Assembly: GCF_029338375.1 (NCBI RefSeq) | Contig: NZ_CP119804.1 | Span: 806,001 to 870,000 of the forward strand | Direction: 5' to 3' | Length of the DNA stretch: 64,000 nucleotides | From: Halorussus lipolyticus | GTDB taxonomy: Archaea > Halobacteriota > Halobacteria > Halobacteriales > Haladaptataceae | Shown here: positions 38,637 through 47,860 of the stretch, piece by piece | How the letters are laid out: each line of letters starts with the position of its first letter | How positions within the stretch are numbered: position 1 is the first letter of the stretch | Notes under the pieces: model-generated | What the model was told of the DNA's origin: nothing | What the model saw: only the letters and a program-made list of their open reading frames with translations | Database searches by the model: none | Translations under genes and position numbers: made by a program

Positions 38637-40034
38637 ATGGCTCCCCGCCTCGTCCACTACTCCGACGTGGAGAACGTCTACGACACCCCCGAGCGCGCCG
38701 GCCGACTCGCCGGCCTCCTCCGCGAACTCGACGGCGAGGACGCCCTCCTCGCGGGGTCCGGCGACAACACCTCGCCCGGCGTCCTCGCGCTGGTCGAGGA
38801 GGGCGCGCAGGCCATCGATTTCTTCGATGCGGTCGACCCCGACGTGGAGACGTTCGGCAACCACGAGTTCGACCACGGCCTCCCGGCCCTCAGAGCGGTG
38901 GTCGCCGACTCACCCCAAACGTGGGTCAGCGCCAACGTCTGGGAGGACGACGCCGACCCGGCCAACCGGTCGGACGCCGACCGATTCGCCGCCGAGGCCG
39001 GGGTCGTCCCTTCGACAGTCGCGGAAGCAGACGGCTACACAGTCGGGTTCGTCGGCGTCACGACCGAGCGAACCGGTTCCATCAATCCCGAAGCCACGGA
39101 CCTCGACTTCACCGACCCCATCGAGACAGCCGGTGATGTCCTCGCAGAGATGGACGCCGACTACTCGGTCGTCGTCTCGCACCTCGGTCAGGGCGACGAG
39201 GAGTTAGCCCGCGCAGTCGAGGCCGACGCCATCCTCGGCGGCCACGTCCCGACCGAGCGCCGGGACCGAATCGACGGGACGCTCCTCACTCGCCCCGGAG
39301 ACGGTGGCTCCGTGGTCTTGGAAATCGACCTCGGGACCGGCGAGGTCACGCGCCACCGAGTTGCCGACGCGCCACTCTGCGAGGAAGTCGCCGAGGCGAT
39401 GCGCAACAGACTCGCCGAAACCGGACTGAACGAAGTCGTCGGCACCGTCTCGGAACCACTCGACCGGGCCGAATCCACCCTGTTCGGCGGCGAGGCCCGA
39501 CTCGGGAATCTGGTCGCCGACGCCTATCGGAGGACAACCGGGGCCGACGTGGGCCTCCAGAACAGCGGCGGGGTCCGGACCGGCGACGCCATCGCTGGAG
39601 AGATTACCGCGGCCGACCTCGTGAGCGTCACGCCCTTCGAGGAGCGAATCGTCCTCGCGGAGGTGCCGGGGAGCGCCCTCCACGAGGCCTTCGAGTGGGC
39701 CGCGAGTCCGGAGTTGGGATTCGCCGAACCCGGTTGGTGGCACGCTCACGTCAGCGGCGCGGAAGTGGTCTGGAACCCGGACGAGGCGACCGTCGAGTCG
39801 GTCCGGGTCGGCGGCGAACCGCTGGCCGAGGACCGGACCTACTCGGTCGCGCTCTCGGATTACGTTCTCCACACCGACGACGAGTTCCCGACCCTGCGCG
39901 AGGACTACCGCGTCGAGACCGGCGGCATCCAGTACGACGTGCTGGTCGAGTACGTCCGCGAGAACGAGATTGCGCCGGAAATCGAGGGCCGAATCGTCGG
40001 GACGGAGACGGCCGAATCGGAAGCGACCGACTGA
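38637..40034 (+). CDS. 5'-nucleotidase/metallophosphatase of the UshA type, no signal peptide
   Basis: A 465-residue two-domain metallophosphatase. The N-terminal calcineurin-like domain has HYSDVENVYD, AGSGDNTSPG, FGNHEFDHG, VSHLGQGDE and GGHVP, the metal ligand set; the first motif has Glu where most relatives have His (DxE instead of DxH). The C-terminal domain has LQNSGGVRTG, the substrate-binding block. Unlike most UshA enzymes it begins directly with the catalytic domain and has no signal, so it is cytoplasmic. It is followed 66 nt later by a universal stress protein. Confidence 0.85.
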   Translation: MAPRLVHYSDVENVYDTPERAGRLAGLLRELDGEDALLAGSGDNTSPGVLALVEEGAQAIDFFDAVDPDVETFGNHEFDHGLPALRAVVADSPQTWVSANVWEDDADPANRSDADRFAAEAGVVPSTVAEADGYTVGFVGVTTERTGSINPEATDLDFTDPIETAGDVLAEMDADYSVVVSHLGQGDEELARAVEADAILGGHVPTERRDRIDGTLLTRPGDGGSVVLEIDLGTGEVTRHRVADAPLCEEVAEAMRNRLAETGLNEVVGTVSEPLDRAESTLFGGEARLGNLVADAYRRTTGADVGLQNSGGVRTGDAIAGEITAADLVSVTPFEERIVLAEVPGSALHEAFEWAASPELGFAEPGWWHAHVSGAEVVWNPDEATVESVRVGGEPLAEDRTYSVALSDYVLHTDDEFPTLREDYRVETGGIQYDVLVEYVRENEIAPEIEGRIVGTETAESEATD

Positions 40035-40100
40035 CAGCGGGCGACCCGCGAGGTCGGTGCGACCGAGAGGTAGAAGGACCCGGACGGCGTTGCTGAAAAC

Positions 40101-40505
40101 GTGACTCGCGTCGTCGTCCCCGTCCGCTACCCACTGACCGACCACTCGAAGCGAACGCTGACCGAGGCGGTCCGCATCGCCGACGAGCGCGACGCGGCGC
40201 TGACGATTCTCCACGTCAACCTCTACCACCAAGGGCGGCACGTGTCGCGGGCGGCGCTCAAGCGAGCAGTCGAGACCGAAGTCGGCCGGGTCGAACACGC
40301 CCGGTACGTCGTCCGCGAGGGCTTTCTGGTCGAAGAAACCATCCTCGAGGAGGTCGCGGCCGAGGAGGCCGACGTGGTGGTCATCGGTCACAAGCAGGTC
40401 GGTCGATGGCGACAGATGCTCCAGAAGTTGACCTCGAATCCGGACATCGACGGCTACCTCCGGGAGAAGTTGGACGCCGAAGTCGTCACGGTCGGCAAAG
40501 CGTAG
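40101..40505 (+). CDS. Universal stress protein family member
   Basis: A 134-residue single UspA domain starting at GTG (MTRVVVPVRYPLTDHSKRTL). The core pattern is present: VVPVRYPL, ALTILHVNLYHQG, and the C-terminal EEADVVVIGHKQVGRWRQML. The usual ATP loop Gx2Gx9GS/T is altered (IGHKQVGRWRQMLQKL), so nucleotide binding is uncertain. It follows the nucleotidase gene in the same orientation and may be co-regulated. Confidence 0.85.
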   Translation: MTRVVVPVRYPLTDHSKRTLTEAVRIADERDAALTILHVNLYHQGRHVSRAALKRAVETEVGRVEHARYVVREGFLVEETILEEVAAEEADVVVIGHKQVGRWRQMLQKLTSNPDIDGYLREKLDAEVVTVGKA

Positions 40506-40514
40506 TCGGACGAA

Positions 40515-41453
40515 TCAGTCCGTCGAGTCGAACTCCTCGGGCCGGGGGCGGCGCTCGCCCCGTTCGACCTCGACGCGGGCGATTCCGCTGGTCTCGTCGA
40601 AGACGAGGTGTTGGTGGGGGTAGGCGATTTCCACGTCGGCCTCCTCGATTTCGGTCCAGATTTTCTCCTGAATCTTCGACTCGACCCGCGGGACGTAGTA
40701 GGGGTCTTTGACCCAGTAGCGCAGGTCCAACAGGACGCCGTGGTCCGCGAACTCCTTGATGTAGCTGACCGGTGCCGAGGGGTAGCGCGCGCTCCCGATT
40801 CGGATGTCGGGACCGCCCTCCACGACCTCTTGGGTCTCGCGGGCCGCCCGTTCCATGATAGCGCGGGCCTCGTCTAAATCGCCCTCGTAGGTCACGAGGA
40901 GTTCGAGCGAGAGGCGAGACCGGGTGTCCTCGGCGGAGTAATTGATAACGTCCCGGTCGCGCATATTGGAGTTGGGAATCACGAGGAAGGTGTTTTCGAG
41001 CGTGAAAATCTTGGTGTACCGGAGCGTGATGTCCTCGACGTAGCCCCGCTTGTTGCGGTCCACGAGTTCTATCATGTCGCCGATTTCGTAGGGCTGGTCG
41101 GCCAGCAGGAACAAGCCGTTGATGACGCTCCCGATGATGGGCGCGAGGACCAGACCCAGCACGGCCGAGAAGACCGTCACCGACAGCAGGATGTCGCCGG
41201 GTTTGAACCCGAGTTGGTTGGCCGCAATCGACGCCGCGAACACCATCACGATGGCGCGTATCCCGCCGAGGACGGTCTTGGTCAGACTCGGGCGCTGGAA
41301 CCGCCGGGCGACGGGCCGCCCGGCGAACCGGATGAGAAACTTGCTCCCGTACCATCCGGCGAGGAGGACGAGGATGGCCGCGATGAATCCCGCGCCCGGC
41401 AGGGTCCAGAAAGTTCGGATCGCCTCGTCGAGTACGTCCGCGACACCGACCAT
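40515..41453 (-). CDS. MscS-family mechanosensitive channel
   Basis: Small-conductance mechanosensitive channel that releases solutes on hypo-osmotic shock. From the chosen ATG (MVGVADVLDEAIRTFW) the protein has 312 residues: three or four membrane helices (first FIAAILVLLAGWY), the pore-lining helix region SVTVFSAVLGLVLAPIIGSV, and the beta domain with YEIGDMIELVDRNKRGYVED and TFLVIPNSNM. A GTG at 41555 would add 34 basic residues; the DNA there reads like a promoter (AAAGCGTTTTGCC), so the shorter form is preferred. Haloarchaea live with large osmotic swings, which suits the role. Confidence 0.85.
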   Translation of the reverse strand: MVGVADVLDEAIRTFWTLPGAGFIAAILVLLAGWYGSKFLIRFAGRPVARRFQRPSLTKTVLGGIRAIVMVFAASIAANQLGFKPGDILLSVTVFSAVLGLVLAPIIGSVINGLFLLADQPYEIGDMIELVDRNKRGYVEDITLRYTKIFTLENTFLVIPNSNMRDRDVINYSAEDTRSRLSLELLVTYEGDLDEARAIMERAARETQEVVEGGPDIRIGSARYPSAPVSYIKEFADHGVLLDLRYWVKDPYYVPRVESKIQEKIWTEIEEADVEIAYPHQHLVFDETSGIARVEVERGERRPRPEEFDSTD

Positions 41454-41590
41454 GACACCAACCTTTCCCGCAGTTGGCAAAACGCTTTCCCCACGACTCG
41501 TCGCTTGCTGTCGGATTCGCCTTCGTTTCGTCCGCTCGGAGAGTTGTTGGCTCACAAAGAGCTAAGACCGGTTTTAGCGTATGGCTGTCC

Positions 41591-42334
41591 ATGAGTCGGG
41601 ACGCTCGCTCGACAGGCGCTTCGTTCGAAATCACTGCTGAAAACCCCGAGGATACCGTCATCGCCGGATTCTCGCAGTTCGGCCTCGCAGGACTGACTGC
41701 GGCCGACTACCTCGTGGACCACCTCGACTTCCAGCAGGTCGGCCACATCTCCGCCGACCAACTCCCCGCCATCACGCCCTTCGAGAACGGGCAACCGCGC
41801 CACCACACCCGCGTCTTCTCCCACGAGGACGCCGGTCTCTCTGTCGTGGTCGGCGAACTGTTCGTCCCGGCGTTCGCGGCCCAACCGTTCAGCGAGGCCG
41901 TCCTCGAATGGACCGAGACCGAGGACGTAGACGAGGTGGCGGTCCTCCACGGGGTCACGATTCCCCACGCGCCCGAGGAGCATCAGGTGTTCTACGTCGC
42001 CACCGAGGACTACCACGACCACCGACTCGCCGACGCCGGAATTTCGGCGATGGGCCGGGGGTTCTTGGACGGCATGAACGCCGAACTGATGGCCCGCGGG
42101 ATGGAGTCGGACCTCCGGACCGCCGTGTTCCTCACGCCGGTCCACGCCCAAGCACCGGACGTGGAGGCCGCGATTCGACTACTGGAGACGGTCCAAACCG
42201 TCTACGGCCTCGAAATCGACACCGGACCGCTCGAGGAGTTCGCCGCCGAGGTGCAGGGCTACTACGAGGGGTTGGCCGAGCGACTCCAAGAGCGCGCCGA
42301 GGCCGACCAACCGGAAGGTCGGATGTTCATGTGA
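41591..42334 (+). CDS. PAC2-family proteasome assembly chaperone
   Basis: A 247-residue PAC2 protein starting MSRDARSTGASFEIT. PAC2 homologues (PbaA-type in archaea) help 20S proteasome assembly or bind its C-terminal pockets. Visible blocks: DTVIAGFSQFGLAGLTAADYL over about 21-41, IPHAPEEHQVFYVA, and an acidic coiled C-terminal end. The last residues are EGRMFM. A TTTTAG element about 27 nt before the ATG fits a leaderless start. An inverted repeat begins at its stop codon. Confidence 0.82.
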   Translation: MSRDARSTGASFEITAENPEDTVIAGFSQFGLAGLTAADYLVDHLDFQQVGHISADQLPAITPFENGQPRHHTRVFSHEDAGLSVVVGELFVPAFAAQPFSEAVLEWTETEDVDEVAVLHGVTIPHAPEEHQVFYVATEDYHDHRLADAGISAMGRGFLDGMNAELMARGMESDLRTAVFLTPVHAQAPDVEAAIRLLETVQTVYGLEIDTGPLEEFAAEVQGYYEGLAERLQERAEADQPEGRMFM

Positions 42335-42392
42335 AACTTTTGCTGCGCGAGGAAGCGCCAGCGGCGCTTCCTCGCTGGCAAAACTTTCATGA
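42329..42392 (+). terminator. Inverted repeat / terminator candidate
   Basis: A 13-bp perfect stem GCGAGGAAGCGCC-AGC-GGCGCTTCCTCGC (42347-42375) is extended by imperfect arms containing AAACTTTTGCT and GGCAAAACTTTC, so the whole repeat spans about 64 nt. It starts right at the stop codon of the PAC2 gene. It could end transcription or be a REP-like dispersed element. Confidence 0.5.
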
Positions 42393-42768
42393 AAAACACC
42401 GGAAGGCAAACCGCGCCTTCCGAGCAGTCGGTCGCTATCGCTCCTCGCTCGCGGTAGAACTGCTTGGACCGGTGGTTCGGTTCGCCGGTCGCAGAGTGGT
42501 TTTCGAAGCCACCTCCTTTGCCGAGAATTTATAAATAAAGCCGCGGCAACCCCGTGGCGTGCCGAGCGAGACCCGAATCCGTCGAATGAAAACGAAATTA
42601 TTTATCTAGAAATTGTATTTATTGCTATAATATTTCTCTACATTTCTTTCGGCGGTCGATTCGCGGAGTCGTCGCCCGCAACTACACATAGGATGAAACC
42701 CGTTTACGGAAATCGGTGCTACTCGAAATCGGATAAATCATTTACCCCTTGCGAGAAGATACTCCCAT
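42393..42768. other. Intergenic region before the TrmB gene
   Basis: A low-complexity GC part (to about 42530) then AT-rich DNA (42590-42650, TTATTTATCTAG, TTTATTGCTATAAT). GGATAAATCATTTA at 42731-42744 is a TATA candidate about 27-30 nt before the TrmB ATG. No gene is credible here. Confidence 0.5.
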
Positions 42769-43824
42769 ATGACCTCGGAGAACTTGCACGCGACGATGGA
42801 ACAGGTCGGCGACCGGTTCGACCTCGGGGAGTACGAAATCGACGCCTACCTCACCGTCCTCGAACACGGCGACCTGACCGCCAGCCAAATCGCCGACCGG
42901 ACCGACATCCCGCAACCGCGAGTGTACGACACCGTGCGGAGTCTGAGCGACCGCGGCCTCGTGGAACTGCGCGAGTCCCGGCCGATGAAAGTCATCGCCG
43001 TGGACCCCGAGGAGGCCTTCTCGGGCATCCAGTCGTCGCTGATGGACATGGTGTCGGAGCTCGAAGCCCGGTACACCGCGCCGGCCCGCGACACCGAGGC
43101 CGTCTCGCTGGTCAAGTCGCGCTCGACCATCCTTCGCTATCTGGAGGACGTCATCGCCGCCGCGGAGTTCGAGTTGGCGCTCTCGCTGACGCCCGACCTG
43201 CTGGAGCGGTTCGAGGACGACCTCCGAAACGCCGTAGACGACGGCGTGAGCGTCGAACTGCTGGTCACGCCCGCCTCGGAAGCGCCCGAACCCGACGACT
43301 TCGACTACCTGAGCGTGGCGACCACCGCCCGCGCCCGCCGGGGCATCACCACGCCGGTCATCGCCGTCGCCGACGGCGAGTACTCCATCTACGCCACGCA
43401 GGACGCCCTCCGCGACGACGAGGACCGCTACGGCGTCATCTTCAACCGCTCGGCGCTCGGGTTCCTCGTCTCCGGGTTCTTCGGCACCGTCCTGTGGACC
43501 ACCGCCGAGCGCACGCTGGCCACGAACGGCGAGGACCGCCCGTTCCCCCGCCGGTACTCGTCCATCCGGCGCTGTGTGAAGGAACTGCAGGAACTCGACG
43601 GCGACTTCTACGCCACCATCGAGGGCCGTGACATCGAAACCGGGTCGTCGTGGGTTGTGGAGGGCGAAGTCGTCGGCTTCTCCTTCGAGGCCGGCGAGCG
43701 CGTCGCCGGGATGAAGATTCAGACCGAGGCGGGCGAGGTCACGGTCGGCGGACAGGTCGCCGCGCTGGAGGACATCGAAGCCCACGAGATTCGGGTCGCG
43801 CGGAACGGTCCTCCGGAGGTCTGA
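42769..43824 (+). CDS. TrmB-family sugar-responsive transcription regulator
   Basis: A 351-residue regulator. The N-terminal winged helix-turn-helix spans about 15-75 ([20 protein letters not shown], then [19 protein letters not shown]). The C-terminal effector domain starts near residue 115 and ends with the TrmB-type beta part ([32 protein letters not shown]). TrmB proteins bind sugars and control sugar transport and glycolytic or gluconeogenic genes in haloarchaea. A sugar ABC transporter lies 2.5 kb downstream in the same orientation, so it is a likely target. Confidence 0.9.
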   Translation: MTSENLHATMEQVGDRFDLGEYEIDAYLTVLEHGDLTASQIADRTDIPQPRVYDTVRSLSDRGLVELRESRPMKVIAVDPEEAFSGIQSSLMDMVSELEARYTAPARDTEAVSLVKSRSTILRYLEDVIAAAEFELALSLTPDLLERFEDDLRNAVDDGVSVELLVTPASEAPEPDDFDYLSVATTARARRGITTPVIAVADGEYSIYATQDALRDDEDRYGVIFNRSALGFLVSGFFGTVLWTTAERTLATNGEDRPFPRRYSSIRRCVKELQELDGDFYATIEGRDIETGSSWVVEGEVVGFSFEAGERVAGMKIQTEAGEVTVGGQVAALEDIEAHEIRVARNGPPEV

Positions 43825-43846
43825 GCGGAGCAAGACGCCCCAAGAT

Positions 43847-44710
43847 TCACTGGAAGGTGTAGAGCCGAGAACCGCAATCCCCGCAAGCCAGCACGTCGTC
43901 GGGCGCGTCGGCCCGCGTCCCGCCCGGTCCGCCACAGCACTCGACTTCGGTGGTCTCCTCGACCGGACCGTCGCAGACCGGGCAGGTTTCGAGGAGCATC
44001 CGGAGCGCCCCAGCAGACTGCGCCCGCCGAGTCGCCGACAGCGAAGTGCTGTCAGCTAGCGCTCGCACCGCCCCGATTTCGGCCACCGCAATCGGTCGAG
44101 TCAGCCACTGCTCGCGGGCCGGGTCGCCGCTCCCGTCGGAGACGACGAACCAGCGTTCTGCCTCGCCGAATCGGCCGCCGTCCTGCTCTACTATCTCCGT
44201 GACGGTCTCCTCGGGCGCTGATTCGCGGAGCGCGTCGGCGAGGCCCCGGTCGTCACGTCCTCGGAGGGCTTGTACTTTCTCGCGCCACTCGTCGCGGAAG
44301 TCCTCGGCGAGGTAGAGCGTTTCTCCGTCGGCGACCACCACGCCGCGTTCAAGGAGCGATTGCAGGACTGCTTCGCCGGTCTCCTCGTCGGTTTCGCCCC
44401 CGAGCGACCCCGGCGAGTCGGGGGCGTGGCGCTGTTCGCGGTCCTCGCCAGCGTCGGCGTGGAAGACGTTGCCCGGAAGTCGTTGGGTGAGTTGCGGCGC
44501 GAATCTGGGCGTGAAGGGAACAAAATAGCCTCGAAGCGCGATAGCGGCCACGCCGCCGACACCGAGCGCGGCGGCGAGGGTCCGTGAGCGTCGCCGGGCG
44601 AGGCCAACGCACGCGAGGCCCAACAGGACCGCGTTCGTCACGGTGCAGGGCCAGCATCGGCGCTCGCCGGTGTGGTCCGGATTCCGGAGTCGGTCGAGGA
44701 AGGAGGTCAT
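43847..44710 (-). CDS. Haloarchaeal membrane-anchored zinc-ribbon protein
   Basis: A 287-residue hypothetical. The N-terminus has CWPCTVTNAVLLGLAC and two hydrophobic helices (to about residue 65). The middle (about 95-235) is soluble and acidic, with a winged-helix-like EAVLQSLLERGVVVADGETLYL. The C-terminal 45 residues hold CxxC knuckles (ETCPVCDGP, VECCGG, ACGDCGSRLY), a zinc ribbon of the shape seen in redox or nucleic-acid binding proteins. No known family is identified. It is convergent with trmB. Confidence 0.68.
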   Translation of the reverse strand: MTSFLDRLRNPDHTGERRCWPCTVTNAVLLGLACVGLARRRSRTLAAALGVGGVAAIALRGYFVPFTPRFAPQLTQRLPGNVFHADAGEDREQRHAPDSPGSLGGETDEETGEAVLQSLLERGVVVADGETLYLAEDFRDEWREKVQALRGRDDRGLADALRESAPEETVTEIVEQDGGRFGEAERWFVVSDGSGDPAREQWLTRPIAVAEIGAVRALADSTSLSATRRAQSAGALRMLLETCPVCDGPVEETTEVECCGGPGGTRADAPDDVLACGDCGSRLYTFQ

Positions 44711-45076
44711 ACTGTGTCTATCGACGTGACGGGGCTTCAGGTTTTGGCGAGAGTCGGCTTAGAATACGCGGTACTTTTCGAATACGTAGATGGAACTGAA
44801 ACGGTGGTTTCGAAAGCCCTCGCGCGGTTCGCGGTCGCTCAGCGACATATCCTCGGCTCACCTGCGGTTCGCCTGCGGATAGGGGTCGCTGAGACGACCA
44901 CGCCCTTCGGGCGCGAACCGCGCTCGCCCTTTCAGTCCGCCGAGGGGCGTTGATTGGTTCACCGAGCGTCTGCCGGTGGTTGGCCGCCGAAGTCTCCGGA
45001 AATCGCCCGCGGGCGATTTCCGCCCCGCACCGTTTTACCGAACGTCGTCGTAGGCCGGGGCGTGCCAGACACCGAC
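44711..45076. other. Intergenic region with dispersed repeat copy
   Basis: About 365 nt. It holds a repeat copy at 44911-44945 (shared with 142-170 and 52963-53001) and a GC-rich palindrome GGAAATCGCCCGCGGGCGATTTCC near 44998-45021 (24 nt, split here as GGAAATCGCCCG / CGGGCGATTTCC). No gene is credible. No TATA box is obvious before the aldo/keto reductase. Confidence 0.5.
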
Positions 45077-46054
45077 ATGGAGTACACGACCCTCGGCGAC
45101 ACCGGCCTCGAAGTCTCGCGGTTCTGCCTCGGGTGCATGAACTTCGGGAGCGACCGCGAGTGGATGATAGCCGACGACGAGCAGAGCCACGAGATAATCG
45201 ACCGGGCAATCGAGTTGGGAATCAACTTCCTCGACACCGCCAACGTCTACTCGCACGGCGAGAGCGAGGACATCGTGGGGGACGCCATCGAGGACCACGA
45301 CCGCGAGGAGTTGGTGATAGCCACGAAAGTCTACGGCGCGATGGGCGAGGGACCGAACAAGCAGGGCCTCTCGCGCAAACACATTTTAGACCAAGTGGAG
45401 GGAAGCTTAGAGCGTCTGGGAACCGACTACATCGACCTCTACCAGATTCACCGGTGGGACGACTCGACCCCAATCGAGGAGACCCTACACGCGCTCGACC
45501 ACCTCGTCGAGACCGGCAAAGTCCGGTACATCGGGGCCTCCACGATGCCAGCGTGGAAGTTCACCAAGGCGCTCTACGACAGCGACCTGCACGACTACGC
45601 CCGGTTCACCTGCATGCAACCCCAGTACAACCTCGTGGACCGCCAAGAGGAGGAGAACGTCCTGCCGGTCTGCGCCGACGAGGGCGTGGGCGTCATCCCG
45701 TGGAGTCCCCTCGGCGGCGGGTTCCTGACCGGGAAGTACGACCGCGAGGACGACCCCGACGAGGGCCGGGCCGCCACCGACGAACACACCCGCGAGCGAT
45801 TCACCGACGAGAACTGGCGGGTCCTCGATGCGGTCCGCGAAATCGCCGACGAGAAGGACGCGACCCCGGCGCAGGTCAGTCTCGCGTGGCTTCTCCACAA
45901 GGACGTGGTAGACGCGCCAATCGTCGGCCCGCGGAGCCTCGACCACTTGGAGGAGAATCTCGGCGCGTTCGAGGTATCACTCACCGACAACGAGGTCCAA
46001 CGCCTCGAAGCGCCGAAAAACCCGGTTTGGTCCCGGTCGATAGCCGACTTGTAG
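45077..46054 (+). CDS. Aldo/keto reductase
   Basis: A 325-residue NADPH-dependent oxidoreductase of the TIM-barrel AKR family. The catalytic tetrad is visible: Asp53 and Tyr58 in FLDTANVYSHGE, Lys84 in IATKVYG, His125 in YQIHRWD. The cofactor end has PIVGPRSLDHLEENLGAFEV. The start (MEYTTLGDTGLEVSRF) is the normal AKR N-terminus. It lies between a sugar regulator and a sugar transporter, so reduction of a sugar or its aldehyde is plausible. Confidence 0.88.
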   Translation: MEYTTLGDTGLEVSRFCLGCMNFGSDREWMIADDEQSHEIIDRAIELGINFLDTANVYSHGESEDIVGDAIEDHDREELVIATKVYGAMGEGPNKQGLSRKHILDQVEGSLERLGTDYIDLYQIHRWDDSTPIEETLHALDHLVETGKVRYIGASTMPAWKFTKALYDSDLHDYARFTCMQPQYNLVDRQEEENVLPVCADEGVGVIPWSPLGGGFLTGKYDREDDPDEGRAATDEHTRERFTDENWRVLDAVREIADEKDATPAQVSLAWLLHKDVVDAPIVGPRSLDHLEENLGAFEVSLTDNEVQRLEAPKNPVWSRSIADL

Positions 46055-46278
46055 ACTGCGGTTAGTCGGTAGCTATCGAGCATAACGTCTCTCCGACGCG
46101 AGGTGAAACGGTCGAAACGGTCGGTTTCCGAACAGTAGATGGCGTTTGTTTTTCCGCCGGAACTCGGCGTGAAGAACCGACTCCTCGATTAGGCGTCACA
46201 CAACCAACCGCGCCCGTTCGGAAACCAGACCTTACTGTTGGCATATTTGTAACAACGAATGTAGTTACTATCACTAGG

Positions 46279-46287
46279 GTATATATG
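46279..46287 (+). promoter_or_regulatory. TATA box of the sugar ABC operon
   Basis: GTATATATG lies about 26-30 nt before the ATG at 46313. It is a probable site for TrmB-controlled transcription of the operon. Confidence 0.55.
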
Positions 46288-46312
46288 GGGAAACGCCGTG
46301 TTAGTGACTGGA

Positions 46313-47827
46313 ATGGTTGACAGTAGTTCACACGAGCCTGACGACGCCGAGCGGGATGGGGGAGTCTCGCGTCGGAAGTTCGTGCAGGCTGTGGGGGCGT
46401 CAGGAGCCGCGGCGGGCATCGCGGGGTGTACGGGGAGTGACCAACCGAAAGACGCGGGCACGGTCGGAAACGTAGACAATCAAGGGCAAAAGACCACCCT
46501 ACAGTGGGCCACCGACCCGGATTTCAAAGGTTCGACGTGGAACCAAGAACTCCAACCGATTCTGTACGAAAACGGTCTCTCGAAGGACATCGAGGTCAAT
46601 ATTCTCGCCGGACCGTCCGTGACCGACAATCGGCGCGCGCAGTACCAACAGTGGTTGTCCGCGGGACGCGCCAAGCCCGACATCCTCTACGTGGACAGCG
46701 GGTGGACGATTCCGTTCATCGTCCGGAATCAGCTGATGAATCTGAGCGAGGCCGGGAACTTCCCGCAGGAGCGGATGCAGGAGTTGGAAAACGACTACTT
46801 CCAAGCCAGCGTCTCGACTGCCAAGGGGCCGAACGGCGACCTGTACGCCGTCCCGCTGTTCCCGGACTTCCCGACGATGCAGTACAACAAGGAGTACCTG
46901 CGGAACGCGGGATACGGGCAGTCGGACTTCGACACGTGGGCCACCGACTCGATGACGTGGCAGAAGTTCTCGCAGGTCACGACCGAGGCGATGAACAACA
47001 ACGATGTCCAGTACGGCTACACCTTCCAAGGGAGCGCCTACGAGGGACTGTCGTGCTGTGACTTCAACGAGTTCATGTCGAGTTGGGGCGGAGCCTACTT
47101 CGGCAACCCCGAGCAGTACCTGTTCGGCCCGGTCGGCGACCGACCCATCACCGTGGACGAACAGCAGGTCGTGGACTCCATCAGGATGATTCGGACCTTC
47201 ATCCACGGGTCGGACGCCAACAACACGCTGGACAACTATCAGGGCCAAATCGCGCCGCCCGCGGTGATGCAGTGGACCGAGGAGCCGTCTCGGAAACCCT
47301 TCACCAACGAGGACGCCATCATGCACCGCAACTGGCCCTACGCCATCAACATCTCGGGGTCCGAGGACAACCTCGGCGAGGACCTCGGCGTGATGCCGAT
47401 TCCCTACGCCAAGACCCAGCAGGAGGCCCAGTACCCGATGACTGGCGGACCGGTCGCGGCGCTCGGTGGCTGGCACAACGCGGTCAACCCTAACTCCAAC
47501 AACCAGGAGGCCGCGGTTGAGGTCCTCAAAGCGATGATGAGCGACGAGTTCAAGTACAAGCTATTCGAGGTCTTGGGCTTCCTGCCGCCGGAACCCCAAC
47601 TGCTGACCTCGGACCGCGCGCAGGAGGTGCCCATCATGGGTCGGTACCTCGAACAGCTTCGCATCGCTGGGGAGAACGCGATTCCGCGACCGGTTACCGC
47701 GGTCTGGCCGGCCCAGTCCTCGAAAATCGCCCAGCAGGTCAACGGCGCGATGAGTCGGGGCGGCAACCCCAGCCAAGCGATGACCCAGCTCAAAGCACAA
47801 CTCGAAGCCATCGAGAGTAGCGCATAG
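46313..47827 (+). CDS. Sugar ABC transporter substrate-binding lipoprotein
   Basis: Extracellular solute-binding protein (family 1) of a carbohydrate importer, 504 residues. It has a Tat signal (SRRKFVQA, residues 19-26) and a lipobox GIAGC with Cys39 to be lipidated and kept on the outer membrane face. The mature part has WVTDP-like start TLQWATDPDFKG, the block ADPDILYVDSGW-type (KPDILYVDSGWT) and FPTMQYNKEYLRNAG, typical of the family. It is the first gene of SBP-permease-permease-ATPase. An in-frame GTG at 46298 is a weaker start. Confidence 0.9.
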   Translation: MVDSSSHEPDDAERDGGVSRRKFVQAVGASGAAAGIAGCTGSDQPKDAGTVGNVDNQGQKTTLQWATDPDFKGSTWNQELQPILYENGLSKDIEVNILAGPSVTDNRRAQYQQWLSAGRAKPDILYVDSGWTIPFIVRNQLMNLSEAGNFPQERMQELENDYFQASVSTAKGPNGDLYAVPLFPDFPTMQYNKEYLRNAGYGQSDFDTWATDSMTWQKFSQVTTEAMNNNDVQYGYTFQGSAYEGLSCCDFNEFMSSWGGAYFGNPEQYLFGPVGDRPITVDEQQVVDSIRMIRTFIHGSDANNTLDNYQGQIAPPAVMQWTEEPSRKPFTNEDAIMHRNWPYAINISGSEDNLGEDLGVMPIPYAKTQQEAQYPMTGGPVAALGGWHNAVNPNSNNQEAAVEVLKAMMSDEFKYKLFEVLGFLPPEPQLLTSDRAQEVPIMGRYLEQLRIAGENAIPRPVTAVWPAQSSKIAQQVNGAMSRGGNPSQAMTQLKAQLEAIESSA

Positions 47828-47860
47828 AGACAAGGGACGCTCAAACCTTACACGCCTTTT

